A stretch of DNA of 64,000 bases from Nitrososphaerota archaeon. Its GTDB lineage: Archaea > Thermoproteota > Nitrososphaeria > Nitrososphaerales > Nitrosopumilaceae. The notes under the pieces are model-generated. The model was not told where the DNA came from. It saw only the letters and a program-made list of their open reading frames with translations, and ran no database searches. This document shows, in pieces, positions 50,228 to 57,460 of this stretch. A program made the translations under genes and the position numbers. The stretch is from NCBI GenBank assembly GCA_021325615.1, contig JAJPGU010000008.1:1-64000 (forward strand). Direction: 5' to 3'. Each line of letters starts with the position of its first letter. Within the stretch, counting starts at the first letter, position 1.

Positions 50228-50776
50228 TCATAGATTTGCTGGACGCATGCCAAAATAAGAAAAGATTTCGTTTATTCCTGCAATAATTCCATGAATTCCG
50301 GGATAGTCCGAGGCCGCCTCCGTGAGGCCTCCCTTCATGACTGAAAGGTAGAATGATTCTTTTTTTGCTTGCTTGGTCTTCCTAGTCCTTGAAAGGGGCG
50401 AATTTTTCATGTCCTTGAGAAGCGTTGAGACGTCGCAAAGCTTTATGATCTTTGACTCGGGAGGGGAATCCTTAAGCTGCCTGACAAACTGTTTTTCCGT
50501 CTCTGCCCTTGGAAGGGTCTTGTCAAGTGTGAGGGACAGGACAAGCACCGCAATCCTTCCGCCAAATCTTTTTTCAATCTCGTCAAATGTGGACATGGAG
50601 TCATTTATGGTGCCATGCAGCCAGCCGGCAGCAAGGACCTCGGGATCGGTAATTCCAAGACCCTTCAGCCTTGATACTACGCCTTTCAGGTGCTCGACAT
50701 AGGCCACGCCATCGGGCCTAAGTCTTGCCCCGTACTTCTCCCTTGCAAACAACTCCGCGGAATCGGCAACCTGCAT
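50228..50776 (-). CDS. HD-like protein with altered active site
   Basis: 182 residues. It aligns by pattern with the SpoT-like product at 40633: His29 (YVEHLKGV), then GWLHGTINDS where HD is His54-Gly55, then Asp115 in IKLCDVSTLL. The Asp of the HD pair is Gly, so hydrolase activity is doubtful; it may bind nucleotide without cleaving it. The basic stretch RTRKTKQAKK near residue 136 is unusual. It is coupled (TAATG) to the upstream coiled-coil gene at 50776. Confidence 0.75.
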   Translation of the reverse strand: MQVADSAELFAREKYGARLRPDGVAYVEHLKGVVSRLKGLGITDPEVLAAGWLHGTINDSMSTFDEIEKRFGGRIAVLVLSLTLDKTLPRAETEKQFVRQLKDSPPESKIIKLCDVSTLLKDMKNSPLSRTRKTKQAKKESFYLSVMKGGLTEAASDYPGIHGIIAGINEIFSYFGMRPANL

Positions 50777-51033
50777 TATTCCTCCGGCCTCCCAAGTTCT
50801 TCGCATAGTTTTTTGTAGTCCTCTACTAGGCCTTTGAACGAGGAAAAAATCACCGAAATGTCCCTTTGAGCCACCTCAAAACGCATGGTCTTTTCCACAA
50901 GATACGAGGGGTCCTTGGGGTCCAGCCCAGTTTCCTCCCAGAGGCCTTCGGCATCTGAAATCAGTTTCTGCAGCCTGTCTTCTTTCTGCTTTATTTTTTC
51001 CCTCATCTGTTTTACCTTGACTATGTCTGGCAA
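50776..51033 (-). CDS. Small coiled-coil protein
   Basis: 85 residues, charged coiled coil (VKQMREKIKQKEDRLQKLIS) and a second helix pair. First gene of a two-gene operon with the altered HD protein; TAATG overlap suggests joint translation and possibly a physical complex. Unknown role. Confidence 0.65.
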   Translation of the reverse strand: MPDIVKVKQMREKIKQKEDRLQKLISDAEGLWEETGLDPKDPSYLVEKTMRFEVAQRDISVIFSSFKGLVEDYKKLCEELGRPEE

Positions 51034-51131
51034 CCTTGTCTTGGAAAGAAGGAGAGTGCCTATAATATCTTAGTAAGGCCGGACGCCCGCCGGGAGCCAC
51101 TGGGAGCAAGTCAGGAGTATCCGAAAAGATT

Positions 51132-51680
51132 GTGGGCGCCAGCAAAGGAAAAATACGGGTCCATATCAAACCTCTTGTGCTCTGGAAGATTCTGATTTTT
51201 TCTGCAATGGGGTTGCTTTCAATCCCTACTGCGGATTCTTTTGCCCAGCCTTCTGAGAACTACGTGGTAAACAATCCGCAGGGCCCAGGCTCGTACACCG
51301 TGAACTATACCATTTCAAGCGCTACGGTAGAGGACATGAGAATTAATACCGCAGACACATCGCTTGTCATCTTGATCAACTCGACGGGGGATGGCAACCT
51401 GGTGATTGACCTTCCAAGAACCCTGATAGACGCCAAGGCGGGGTCGGCCGATGACCAGTTCATAGTGTTGGTAGACGACACCTACTCGGCCTTTCATGAA
51501 ACCAAGACCTCCGCAGACAGGACACTCAGCATTCCGTTTGCCGGAGGGTCGGAGAGGATCGAAATAATTGGAACGCAGGCGGTGCCGGAATTTGGACCTG
51601 CAACGGCAGCGGTCCTTGCATTGTCGGTGTTGACAATCATTGTAGTCTCAAACAGGGGAAGGATTGGACTCGGAAAATAG
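51132..51680 (+). CDS. Short PEFG-CTERM surface protein
   Basis: 182 residues from GTG. Signal segment (LWKILIFSAMGLLSIPTADSF), one beta domain (YTVNYTISSATVEDMRINTA ... LVIDLPRTLIDAKAGS ... ADRTLSIPFAGGSERIEIIG) and VPEFG, membrane helix, basic tail. The domain corresponds to the C-terminal domain of the products at 19177 and 33294, which makes it a mini member of that family. The sorting signal predicts lipid-linked surface display. Confidence 0.85.
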   Translation: MGASKGKIRVHIKPLVLWKILIFSAMGLLSIPTADSFAQPSENYVVNNPQGPGSYTVNYTISSATVEDMRINTADTSLVILINSTGDGNLVIDLPRTLIDAKAGSADDQFIVLVDDTYSAFHETKTSADRTLSIPFAGGSERIEIIGTQAVPEFGPATAAVLALSVLTIIVVSNRGRIGLGK

Positions 51681-51690
51681 GATAACCTGA

Positions 51691-51963
51691 CTAACTAAAG
51701 CCTGCACCAAACGCATCGCCATGCTGGAGGGGATCGAACTCTCCAGTACTTTTCAATTTGAGGTAGAGGAAGGCCTCGTTTACCATCCTAGTGGCAAGAT
51801 CATCATTTGCATTAAACCGAGCCTTTGCAAAATCGTGGTATCTTTTCAGTTTGCCCTCATCCTGCTCATCAAGCGGAGTCCCGTCCTCTGTGATTTTGCC
51901 GGCAATCAAATCAATTTGAGAGTCGTATTCTTCGCCCATGATTTGGTAATGGCCTGCCTTCAT
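51691..51963 (-). CDS. Small acidic hypothetical protein
   Basis: 90 residues, or 82 if MGEEYDSQ is the start. Helical with EDGTPLDEQDEGKLKRYHDF and a Gly/Phe end. Cytosolic. No family recognised. It converges with the PEFG gene 10 bases away. Confidence 0.55.
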   Translation of the reverse strand: MKAGHYQIMGEEYDSQIDLIAGKITEDGTPLDEQDEGKLKRYHDFAKARFNANDDLATRMVNEAFLYLKLKSTGEFDPLQHGDAFGAGFS

Positions 51964-52010
51964 TTAAGGGATTGTCATGATTTGTCCTGCTGTCAGGAAA
52001 ACGCCTTCCA

Positions 52011-52130
52011 CTATTCGTCCTCTGAATCGTCGTCTTCAAACTCGTCGTCAAGGAATTCTATCTGTTCTCCTGTCTGTTCCGTGGTCTCATCGAGAAACTC
52101 AACCCTGGGCTTTTTCCTTTTTTCTACCAT
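52011..52130 (-). CDS. 39-residue acidic-tail protein
   Basis: Begins MVEKRKKPRVEFLDETTEQT and ends in a run of Asp/Glu (FEDDDSEDE). Basic start and very acidic end, disordered. The coding match to neighbouring composition is fair but the evidence is mainly the open frame. Confidence 0.4.
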   Translation of the reverse strand: MVEKRKKPRVEFLDETTEQTGEQIEFLDDEFEDDDSEDE

Positions 52131-52181
52131 GTTTCAATTTGTAATGAATGGTACATCAACATTGCGGGTTCGATGGCAGGC

Positions 52182-52526
52182 CTAGCCTCGCAAAAAGTCA
52201 CGGATAACCACGGCGTTGTTATGCTCCTCGTCCCTTGCACCAAAGACCAAGGTGATCTTCTTTTTTTCCTTTTCGAGCTTCTTCAGGGTCAAGACTGATT
52301 CCTTGCTTTTCTCGATCTCACTCCTGAACCTCCTTTTGAATTCGGGCCACTTTTTTGGATCGTGAGCAAACCACTTCCTCAAGCGGTCGCTTGGGGCAAT
52401 GTCCTTGAGCCACATGTCTATCTTTGCAGAGTCCTTGGATAGGCCTCGTGGCCATAGCCTGTCAACGAGAACCCGAAAGCCGTCCCCTGGGTCGGCAGGC
52501 TCGTATACTCGCTTTATCATTATCAT
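52182..52526 (-). CDS. DUF488 family protein
   Basis: 114 residues. IKRVYEPADPGDGFRVLVDR, LWPRGLSKDSAKID, PSDRLRKWFAHDPKKWPEF and the final TLVFGARDEEHNNA give the DUF488 (YeaO-type) pattern. The family is widespread and uncharacterised, sometimes near stress genes. ATG at 52526 or 52520. It lies 10 bases from the alpha/beta hydrolase in the same direction, so they may be co-transcribed. Confidence 0.9.
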   Translation of the reverse strand: MIMIKRVYEPADPGDGFRVLVDRLWPRGLSKDSAKIDMWLKDIAPSDRLRKWFAHDPKKWPEFKRRFRSEIEKSKESVLTLKKLEKEKKKITLVFGARDEEHNNAVVIRDFLRG

Positions 52527-52536
52527 TGGCTGTCAA

Positions 52537-53334
52537 TTATTGGACATGCTTGGATAAAAATTCGAGCACATGGCTTGAAAACTCCGACGGCCGCTCCTCG
52601 TACGGAACATGACCGCACCCATTCATTACTACAAACTTGCATTGGGGGATCGATGCGGTAAAGCCGCTTGAATATTCAAGGGGTATCATCTTGTCCTCGC
52701 TCCCCCAGATTAACAGTACGGGGATCTTGATAAGGTCCAATTTCTCGGTTATGGGAGGGGAGTTTTTCATCCCGAGGAGGGTGGAGAGAAATGCCATCTT
52801 GGTGTTTGATCTTGACATGCTGGCGATGAAGTTTTCAACCGCATTATCGCTGACTTGGCCTGCCTCTCCTGCCATCATTTGGTAGGCCATCTTGACAGAT
52901 TCGCGGTTTGGATAAAGCGCAGCCATGATGTATGCGTCTAGGGCAGGGGTGGACTTTTTCATGATTCCTGCAGGACAGACCATGACTGCTTTTTTAATGA
53001 CGGGGCTTTGGGTTGCCGCGCATTCGGCCACAATCTCGCCGCCAAGGGATGTTCCTATCAGGTATACATTGTCAAGGGAAAGCGACTCCAAAAGCCCGAG
53101 GGTAACGTGTCTGAAAAGATCCGGGGTATAATCGATCTGCGGCTTGTCACTGAGGCCAAATCCTGGAAGGTCTGGGGCAACTATTCTGTACTTGGAGCTA
53201 AGCATTGGTATTACGGGGAGCCACCTTTCTGCCATCCCGCCAAGCCCGTGGAGCAGCACAATCGTCTCACCAGATCTTCCCTCCTCGAGATACCTTATCT
53301 TTTTTCCATCGACGGTGGCGTAATTTTCCTGCAT
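52537..53334 (-). CDS. Alpha/beta hydrolase (paralogue A flanking the PHA island)
   Basis: 265 residues. Oxyanion HGLGGMAERW, APDLPGFGLSDKP, nucleophile Ser96 in LIGTSLGGE, then LIWGSEDKMIPLE and catalytic His in MNGCGHVPYEERP. This is a carboxylester hydrolase fold of the C-C hydrolase/haloperoxidase type. Closely similar to the product at 56560, with Ser96 at the same residue number. Both bracket the PHA genes, so a role in 3-hydroxyacyl ester or oligomer cleavage is plausible but unproven. TATA-like AATACTTATC is about 28 bases upstream. Confidence 0.88.
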   Translation of the reverse strand: MQENYATVDGKKIRYLEEGRSGETIVLLHGLGGMAERWLPVIPMLSSKYRIVAPDLPGFGLSDKPQIDYTPDLFRHVTLGLLESLSLDNVYLIGTSLGGEIVAECAATQSPVIKKAVMVCPAGIMKKSTPALDAYIMAALYPNRESVKMAYQMMAGEAGQVSDNAVENFIASMSRSNTKMAFLSTLLGMKNSPPITEKLDLIKIPVLLIWGSEDKMIPLEYSSGFTASIPQCKFVVMNGCGHVPYEERPSEFSSHVLEFLSKHVQ

Positions 53335-53422
53335 ACTTGAATTTGTGATATCTGTTGTGAGATAAGTATTTGCGGTTGGTTGATTCCGAATTACTCGCTT
53401 TGCATTATCTCAAGGCAGGTAA

Positions 53423-53866
53423 TCAGGGCTTTCTGAAAATGGCAAGGGACCACGCAAGCACCTTCGAATAGCGGTCCAGCATGAGGTGTATGTACTGGTC
53501 TGTCGTCTTGAGTGCCGCAATCTGGTTCTGGAGGACTGTCTTTTGTATGTTGTTTGCCATCTCGATCTGGGCGATACCAGACCGTGTCATGGCCTTTGTG
53601 TATTCCCCAAAGAATCGCAGGGTGTTCTGGCTTAGGCCCATTCGTGAAAGGATCTCGTTTTCCGAGATATAGCACGCTCCGAAGAGGTCCTGGAGGGAAT
53701 GTAGGTATTCGGCATAAAACTCAGAATACGTCTGCATGTTCAGGGGAAGCAGGGATTCCAGCTTGCCAATTAGGGTGTTGGCATTTTCATGCATGACATC
53801 GCACACCGAAATAGCCTGCTCGGTAGAATTTCCAGTCATTTCCGGCTGGGCCTTTTTCTGGGCCAT
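53423..53866 (-). CDS. Phasin-like helical protein, PHA island
   Basis: 147 residues from ATG 53866 (MAQKKAQPEMTGNSTEQAIS), which is about 26 bases after TCTTTTAATG, implying a leaderless transcript. Helical throughout with FYAEYLHSLQDLFGACYISE and KTTDQYIHLMLDRYSKVLAW. No catalytic motif. The helical character, size and position divergent from phaE suggest a granule-associated (phasin-like) protein, by analogy to other PHA loci. Confidence 0.65.
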   Translation of the reverse strand: MAQKKAQPEMTGNSTEQAISVCDVMHENANTLIGKLESLLPLNMQTYSEFYAEYLHSLQDLFGACYISENEILSRMGLSQNTLRFFGEYTKAMTRSGIAQIEMANNIQKTVLQNQIAALKTTDQYIHLMLDRYSKVLAWSLAIFRKP

Positions 53867-54046
53867 CAAGAATACATTGTACACGGTTTCTTTTAATGAT
53901 TTTCTGGCACGCGGTGGCAGTCACGAGGCGCGACGCCTATGGGGGAGGGGGTCGCCAATGTCCTGTTCCAATAGGCCAGACTCTCGGGATGAAAAGCGAA
54001 AATTCAGAAATCCCTATAAGTTCAGCGGACTATCAAGAGGTATTTC

Positions 54047-54628
54047 ATGACAACGGAAGATTTTGCCAAGTCAATGGGTTATTACAAACACGTTTCGCTT
54101 TTCTGGACAGACCTGTTGGCGCTCATGTCTAGCAGGCAGCAATCCATACTGTCCACGGGGCCGTTTAGGAAGCTTGGGGTGAACGCAAAACAGGTCGGGT
54201 CAGAGATGATAGAGATAAACCAGGAACTTGTGGAATTCAATGCAAGGCTCTCGGAATACTACAAGCAGCTGGCGGATACGTGGAACGAAGCCCAAAAGCA
54301 ATTCAACAAAAAGGTGCCTGAAATTCCCACCGATACGGAACACCTGGACTCTACAAAGCGCATATGGATAGACATTTTCGAGAACTATTTTACGCGCCTT
54401 TTTGACTCGCCGGAGTTTGCCGAGAACTTTGGCAAGGTGGTCTCAAGTGAACTCGAACTTGCCAAGCGATGGAACAACATCATGTCGCTTGTCCTTGAGG
54501 CCGGGAACATGCCTACCAAGAAGGAGGTCGACGAGCTTTACAAAGAATTACACATGTTGCGAAAAAGAGTTGCCAAACTCGAAAAAATAGCAAATGTTGG
54601 AGGGAATGGGAATGGAAAGCGAACTTAG
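54047..54628 (+). CDS. phaE: PHA synthase subunit PhaE (class III)
   Basis: 193 residues, helical. It has the PhaE-like tail: IFENYFTRLFDSPEFAENFG, ELELAKRWNNIMSLVLEAGN, MPTKKEVDELYKELHMLRKR and VAKLEK, ending in a coiled coil. PhaE activates and stabilises PhaC on the granule surface. Shorter than bacterial PhaE (about 350) but typical of archaeal forms. Overlaps phaC by 17 bases if the PhaC ATG is 54612, so the two are translationally coupled. CCCTATAAG lies about 30 bases upstream. Confidence 0.9.
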   Translation: MTTEDFAKSMGYYKHVSLFWTDLLALMSSRQQSILSTGPFRKLGVNAKQVGSEMIEINQELVEFNARLSEYYKQLADTWNEAQKQFNKKVPEIPTDTEHLDSTKRIWIDIFENYFTRLFDSPEFAENFGKVVSSELELAKRWNNIMSLVLEAGNMPTKKEVDELYKELHMLRKRVAKLEKIANVGGNGNGKRT

Positions 54629-55682
54629 GGTAGACCCACGCATACTTGAAGAGTTCTTGCAGATGAACCGGAACATACTTGACGCCCCCAAACTTGTTGC
54701 CGCGCCCGACGAGATAAGCCTCGGGATGACGCCATACGATGTGGTCTACTCGGAGGGAAAGATGCGGCTTTTGCACTTTAGTTCGGACAAGCCAAGGCAG
54801 GTCAGGACGCCACTGCTAATCGCATATGCCCTGATAAACCGATACCATATACTCGATATCCATCCCCAGAAGAGCTGGGTAAGGAACCTGCTTGACCAGG
54901 GGATCGACGTATACCTTATCGACTGGGGGACCCCTACTGCGCTGGACAAATATCTAGGGTTTGATGACTACGTGAACATCTACATGGACAACTGCGTTGA
55001 TTTCATATCAAACGAGGCGGGAGTGGACAAGGTGTCATTGCAGGGATATTGTACGGGGGGAACGCTTGCGACTGTATACTCTGCATTACACAGTGAGAAG
55101 GTGCGGAACCTGGTCCTTACTGCTCCGGTGATAGACGGAAGCAAAGACAGCACAGTCGTTGCGAACCTAGCAAAGCACATCGACGTGGATAAGATGGTGG
55201 AGGTCATAGGAAACATGCCTCCGGAGTTCATGTATTACGTCTTTTCAATCCTAAAGCCCTTCGAGCAGGGGCTTGAAAAATACGTGCAGTTTTTCAAAAA
55301 CATACACAACAAGGAATATGTGGAGAACTTTATACGCGTGGAGAAATGGCTAAGCGACACACCGCCCGTGCCGGGTGAGCTCTTCAGGGAATGGGTCAAG
55401 AACATCTACCAGGACAACCTTCTCATACGGAACAAGATGAACGTGTCGGGAAAGACAATAAACCTAAGAGAAATTTCAATGCCTGTCTTTACTCAGGTGG
55501 CTGTGGGAGACCACCTCGTATCTCCCGAATGCAGCATGCCTATCCACTACGCGGTATCTACGGAGGACAAGACCCTTAGGATTTACGCAACGGGACACGT
55601 AGGGATGATAGCAAGCTCATTCTCGCAGAAAAGGATCCTGCCAGAACTTGGGCAGTGGATAAAAGAAAGATCTGAAAAATAA
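54612..55682 (+). CDS. phaC: Class III PHA synthase catalytic subunit PhaC
   Basis: 356 residues. Catalytic Cys147 in LQGYCTGGTLAT (lipase-like box with Cys for Ser), Asp300 in VAVGDHLVSP and His329 in GHVGMIAS. The offsets Cys-Asp 153 and Asp-His 29 equal those of Allochromatium vinosum PhaC (Cys149, Asp302, His331). It polymerises 3-hydroxyacyl-CoA to polyhydroxyalkanoate with PhaE. The ATG at 54612 has GGAGGGAATGGG before it; ATG 54594 and 54606 are alternatives. The precursors could come from crotonyl-CoA and 3-hydroxybutyryl-CoA of the carbon-fixation cycle (inference). Confidence 0.96.
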   Translation: MESELRVDPRILEEFLQMNRNILDAPKLVAAPDEISLGMTPYDVVYSEGKMRLLHFSSDKPRQVRTPLLIAYALINRYHILDIHPQKSWVRNLLDQGIDVYLIDWGTPTALDKYLGFDDYVNIYMDNCVDFISNEAGVDKVSLQGYCTGGTLATVYSALHSEKVRNLVLTAPVIDGSKDSTVVANLAKHIDVDKMVEVIGNMPPEFMYYVFSILKPFEQGLEKYVQFFKNIHNKEYVENFIRVEKWLSDTPPVPGELFREWVKNIYQDNLLIRNKMNVSGKTINLREISMPVFTQVAVGDHLVSPECSMPIHYAVSTEDKTLRIYATGHVGMIASSFSQKRILPELGQWIKERSEK

Positions 55683-55700
55683 AATGGTGGATGGAACCAG

Positions 55701-56117
55701 CTAGTTTCTTACTGGAGTCCATGCCGAGAACCATGACTGCAATATGTTTGCATTCATGTCTGAGAATGCCTTGGCGTTCTCATTGAACGTCTTTACATTC
55801 TGTCGTACTGCATCGATTGCCGCAAGCACTGCCTTGCTCTGAACGGAGGCAGTCTTTACCACTTCCTCCGTTGCATCGTTTACCGCCTTGAGGTATGACG
55901 ATGGGACGTTTGAGGACATCCCTGTTCGTGAGGCATACTCTTGGTTCATTGCGATTGCATTCTCGATTGTGTTCTTGCACGCCGTTGCGTATTCCTGCTG
56001 TAGGTTGGTAACCGCCTGCAGGTACTGTGCCGCGTTCTTCTCTGTCTCATCAAAGTAGCGGCCGACGTTTTGTTTGCACACTGAAAATATCTCCTTTGTC
56101 TCTGTTGCTTTGCTCAT
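55701..56117 (-). CDS. Phasin-family protein
   Basis: 138 residues from ATG 56117. Amphipathic helices typical of Phasin_2-like proteins: FDETEKNAAQYLQAVTNLQQ, NTIENAIAMNQEYASRTGMS, SYLKAVNDATEEVVKTASVQ and AAIDAVRQNVKTFNENAKAF. Such proteins coat PHA granules and control their size. It is the second gene of an operon with the AbrB-phasin fusion; the ATGA overlap of four bases indicates coupling. Converges with phaC. Confidence 0.8.
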   Translation of the reverse strand: MSKATETKEIFSVCKQNVGRYFDETEKNAAQYLQAVTNLQQEYATACKNTIENAIAMNQEYASRTGMSSNVPSSYLKAVNDATEEVVKTASVQSKAVLAAIDAVRQNVKTFNENAKAFSDMNANILQSWFSAWTPVRN

Positions 56118-56533
56118 TGTTTCACCTCCTCTTTCTGCTTCTTTCTCTGGACTGGAATCACGATAACCTGTACAAGGTCTTCCTCGCCTATTCCAAGGGC
56201 CTCGCGTTCGGCCTCGGGGATGGAGATTCGACCATTGCTGCCAACCGATGTCTTGAAGGCTGCCCACGACAGGAGCGACGGTAGGAACTGGGATGGGTTG
56301 AATAAGTTGAACATGCCGCCGGGGTTCATGTTTGCCATGTTCTGGACAAAATCGGACTGTGCCTTTGCAGTCTTGTTTGAGATCTCCTTGAGCATGTCAA
56401 GGGGGTTTGGTTGGTTGTTCTTGCTCATCATCTCGCCAAAAGTCTTGATAAAGTCCATCTGCGCCTTGCCGCTTCGGTGGATCCACTCGCGAAACATTTC
56501 GCTTGGGTCGTATTGGTTTTCATTACCAGTCAT
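56114..56533 (-). CDS. Phasin-like/AbrB-domain fusion, likely PHA regulator
   Basis: 139 residues. The N-terminal 90 are helical and phasin-like (EMFREWIHRSGKAQMDFIKT and NKTAKAQSDFVQNMANM), and the C-terminal 40 form an AbrB/SpoVT swapped-hairpin domain (KTSVGSNGRISIPEAEREAL, GIGEEDLVQVIVI). A protein that binds the granule with one part and DNA with the other could sense polymer level. In Haloferax mediterranei the AbrB-like protein PhaR represses its own phasin operon. The ATG is 27 bases after TTAAATACC and abuts a palindrome (see 56522-56548), which fits autoregulation. Confidence 0.85.
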   Translation of the reverse strand: MTGNENQYDPSEMFREWIHRSGKAQMDFIKTFGEMMSKNNQPNPLDMLKEISNKTAKAQSDFVQNMANMNPGGMFNLFNPSQFLPSLLSWAAFKTSVGSNGRISIPEAEREALGIGEEDLVQVIVIPVQRKKQKEEVKQ

Positions 56534-56548
56534 TGGTAATTATTACCA
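56522..56548 (-). promoter_or_regulatory. Three-half-site operator at the AbrB-phasin start
   Basis: Plus strand ATTACCA (56522-56528), TGGTAAT (56534-56540) and ATTACCA (56542-56548). The last two form the perfect palindrome TGGTAATTATTACCA, directly upstream of the ATG (56533) and inside the predicted TATA-to-start interval. The third half-site lies in codons 2-4. Alternating half-sites suit AbrB-type dimers or tetramers. Confidence 0.65.
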
Positions 56549-56559
56549 TTGACAGGTAT

Positions 56560-57369
56560 TTAACCCTGTTGCTGTCGGGCGAACACTATCCTTGAATCGA
56601 TGAAATCAATGATGAGTCTTGAAAAGGCATCTGGAACCTCGACATGGGGGAGGTGGCCGCATCTATCCATGGCAAGGAAGGTGCAGTCCTTGATGGAGGA
56701 GGAAAACGTGGAGGCAAAAGCAATCGGTATTACCGTGTCCTGCCTGCCCCAGAGCAGCAGGGTGGGAACCTGGATCCTTGAGAGCACAGGCTCTACCGCG
56801 GAATTTTTTATCCCGAGAACTGCCGAGAGGAACGCAAGCTTGGCGTTTGGCGTACTCATCCTTCTTACAAAGTCTGAGACCGTAAAGTCGTCTACCTCAC
56901 CGGAATTTGACATCATAGAAAAGGCCTCTCTAACGCTTGCTTTGTTGGGGTAGAGTGCTGCCATTATGTAAACGTCGACTGCAGCCGTGCTTGACTTCAT
57001 TGCCCCTGACGGCGCCACCATGACCAGCCTTTCGACGGCCTGGTTTGTGGCAGCAAGGTGGGCGGCGACCTGACCTCCAAGGGAGGTGCCAACAAGAATT
57101 ACGGATCGAAGCCCAAGGTTCTTTATAAATGCCCCAAGGAACTTTGAGAAAAATTCTACAGTGTAGTCTTCTGAAGGCTTGTCGCTGTATCCGAAACCTA
57201 TCATGTCTGGAGCTATCACGCGGTACCTGCTGCTCAGGAGCGGGATGACCTTGAGCCACCTTTCTGCCGATCCACCAAGCCCATGGACAAGTAATACCGT
57301 CTTCTCGGAACACCCGTCCTCAAGATACCTTATGTTATACCCCCAGATCTCTGCAAACTTGGTTTGCAA
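56560..57369 (-). CDS. Alpha/beta hydrolase (paralogue B flanking the PHA island)
   Basis: 269 residues from TTG 57369. LLVHGLGGSAERWLKVIPLL, APDMIGFGYSDKPSEDYTVE, Ser96 in LVGTSLGGQVAAH, then LLWGRQDTVIPI and MDRCGHLPHVEVPD for the His. About half of its residues match the product at 52537 over the whole length, so they are duplicates. It lies just upstream of the AbrB-phasin operon in the same direction. It may act on PHA oligomers or acyl esters; no direct evidence. Confidence 0.88.
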   Translation of the reverse strand: MQTKFAEIWGYNIRYLEDGCSEKTVLLVHGLGGSAERWLKVIPLLSSRYRVIAPDMIGFGYSDKPSEDYTVEFFSKFLGAFIKNLGLRSVILVGTSLGGQVAAHLAATNQAVERLVMVAPSGAMKSSTAAVDVYIMAALYPNKASVREAFSMMSNSGEVDDFTVSDFVRRMSTPNAKLAFLSAVLGIKNSAVEPVLSRIQVPTLLLWGRQDTVIPIAFASTFSSSIKDCTFLAMDRCGHLPHVEVPDAFSRLIIDFIDSRIVFARQQQG

Positions 57370-57460
57370 CTCCTTTTATCGGTATGACATGTATGTTATT
57401 TCTTTTTCGTTGGAAACTTTTGGTCTGGTGTAAACTGTTTTTGGCACGGGCGATCGCATC

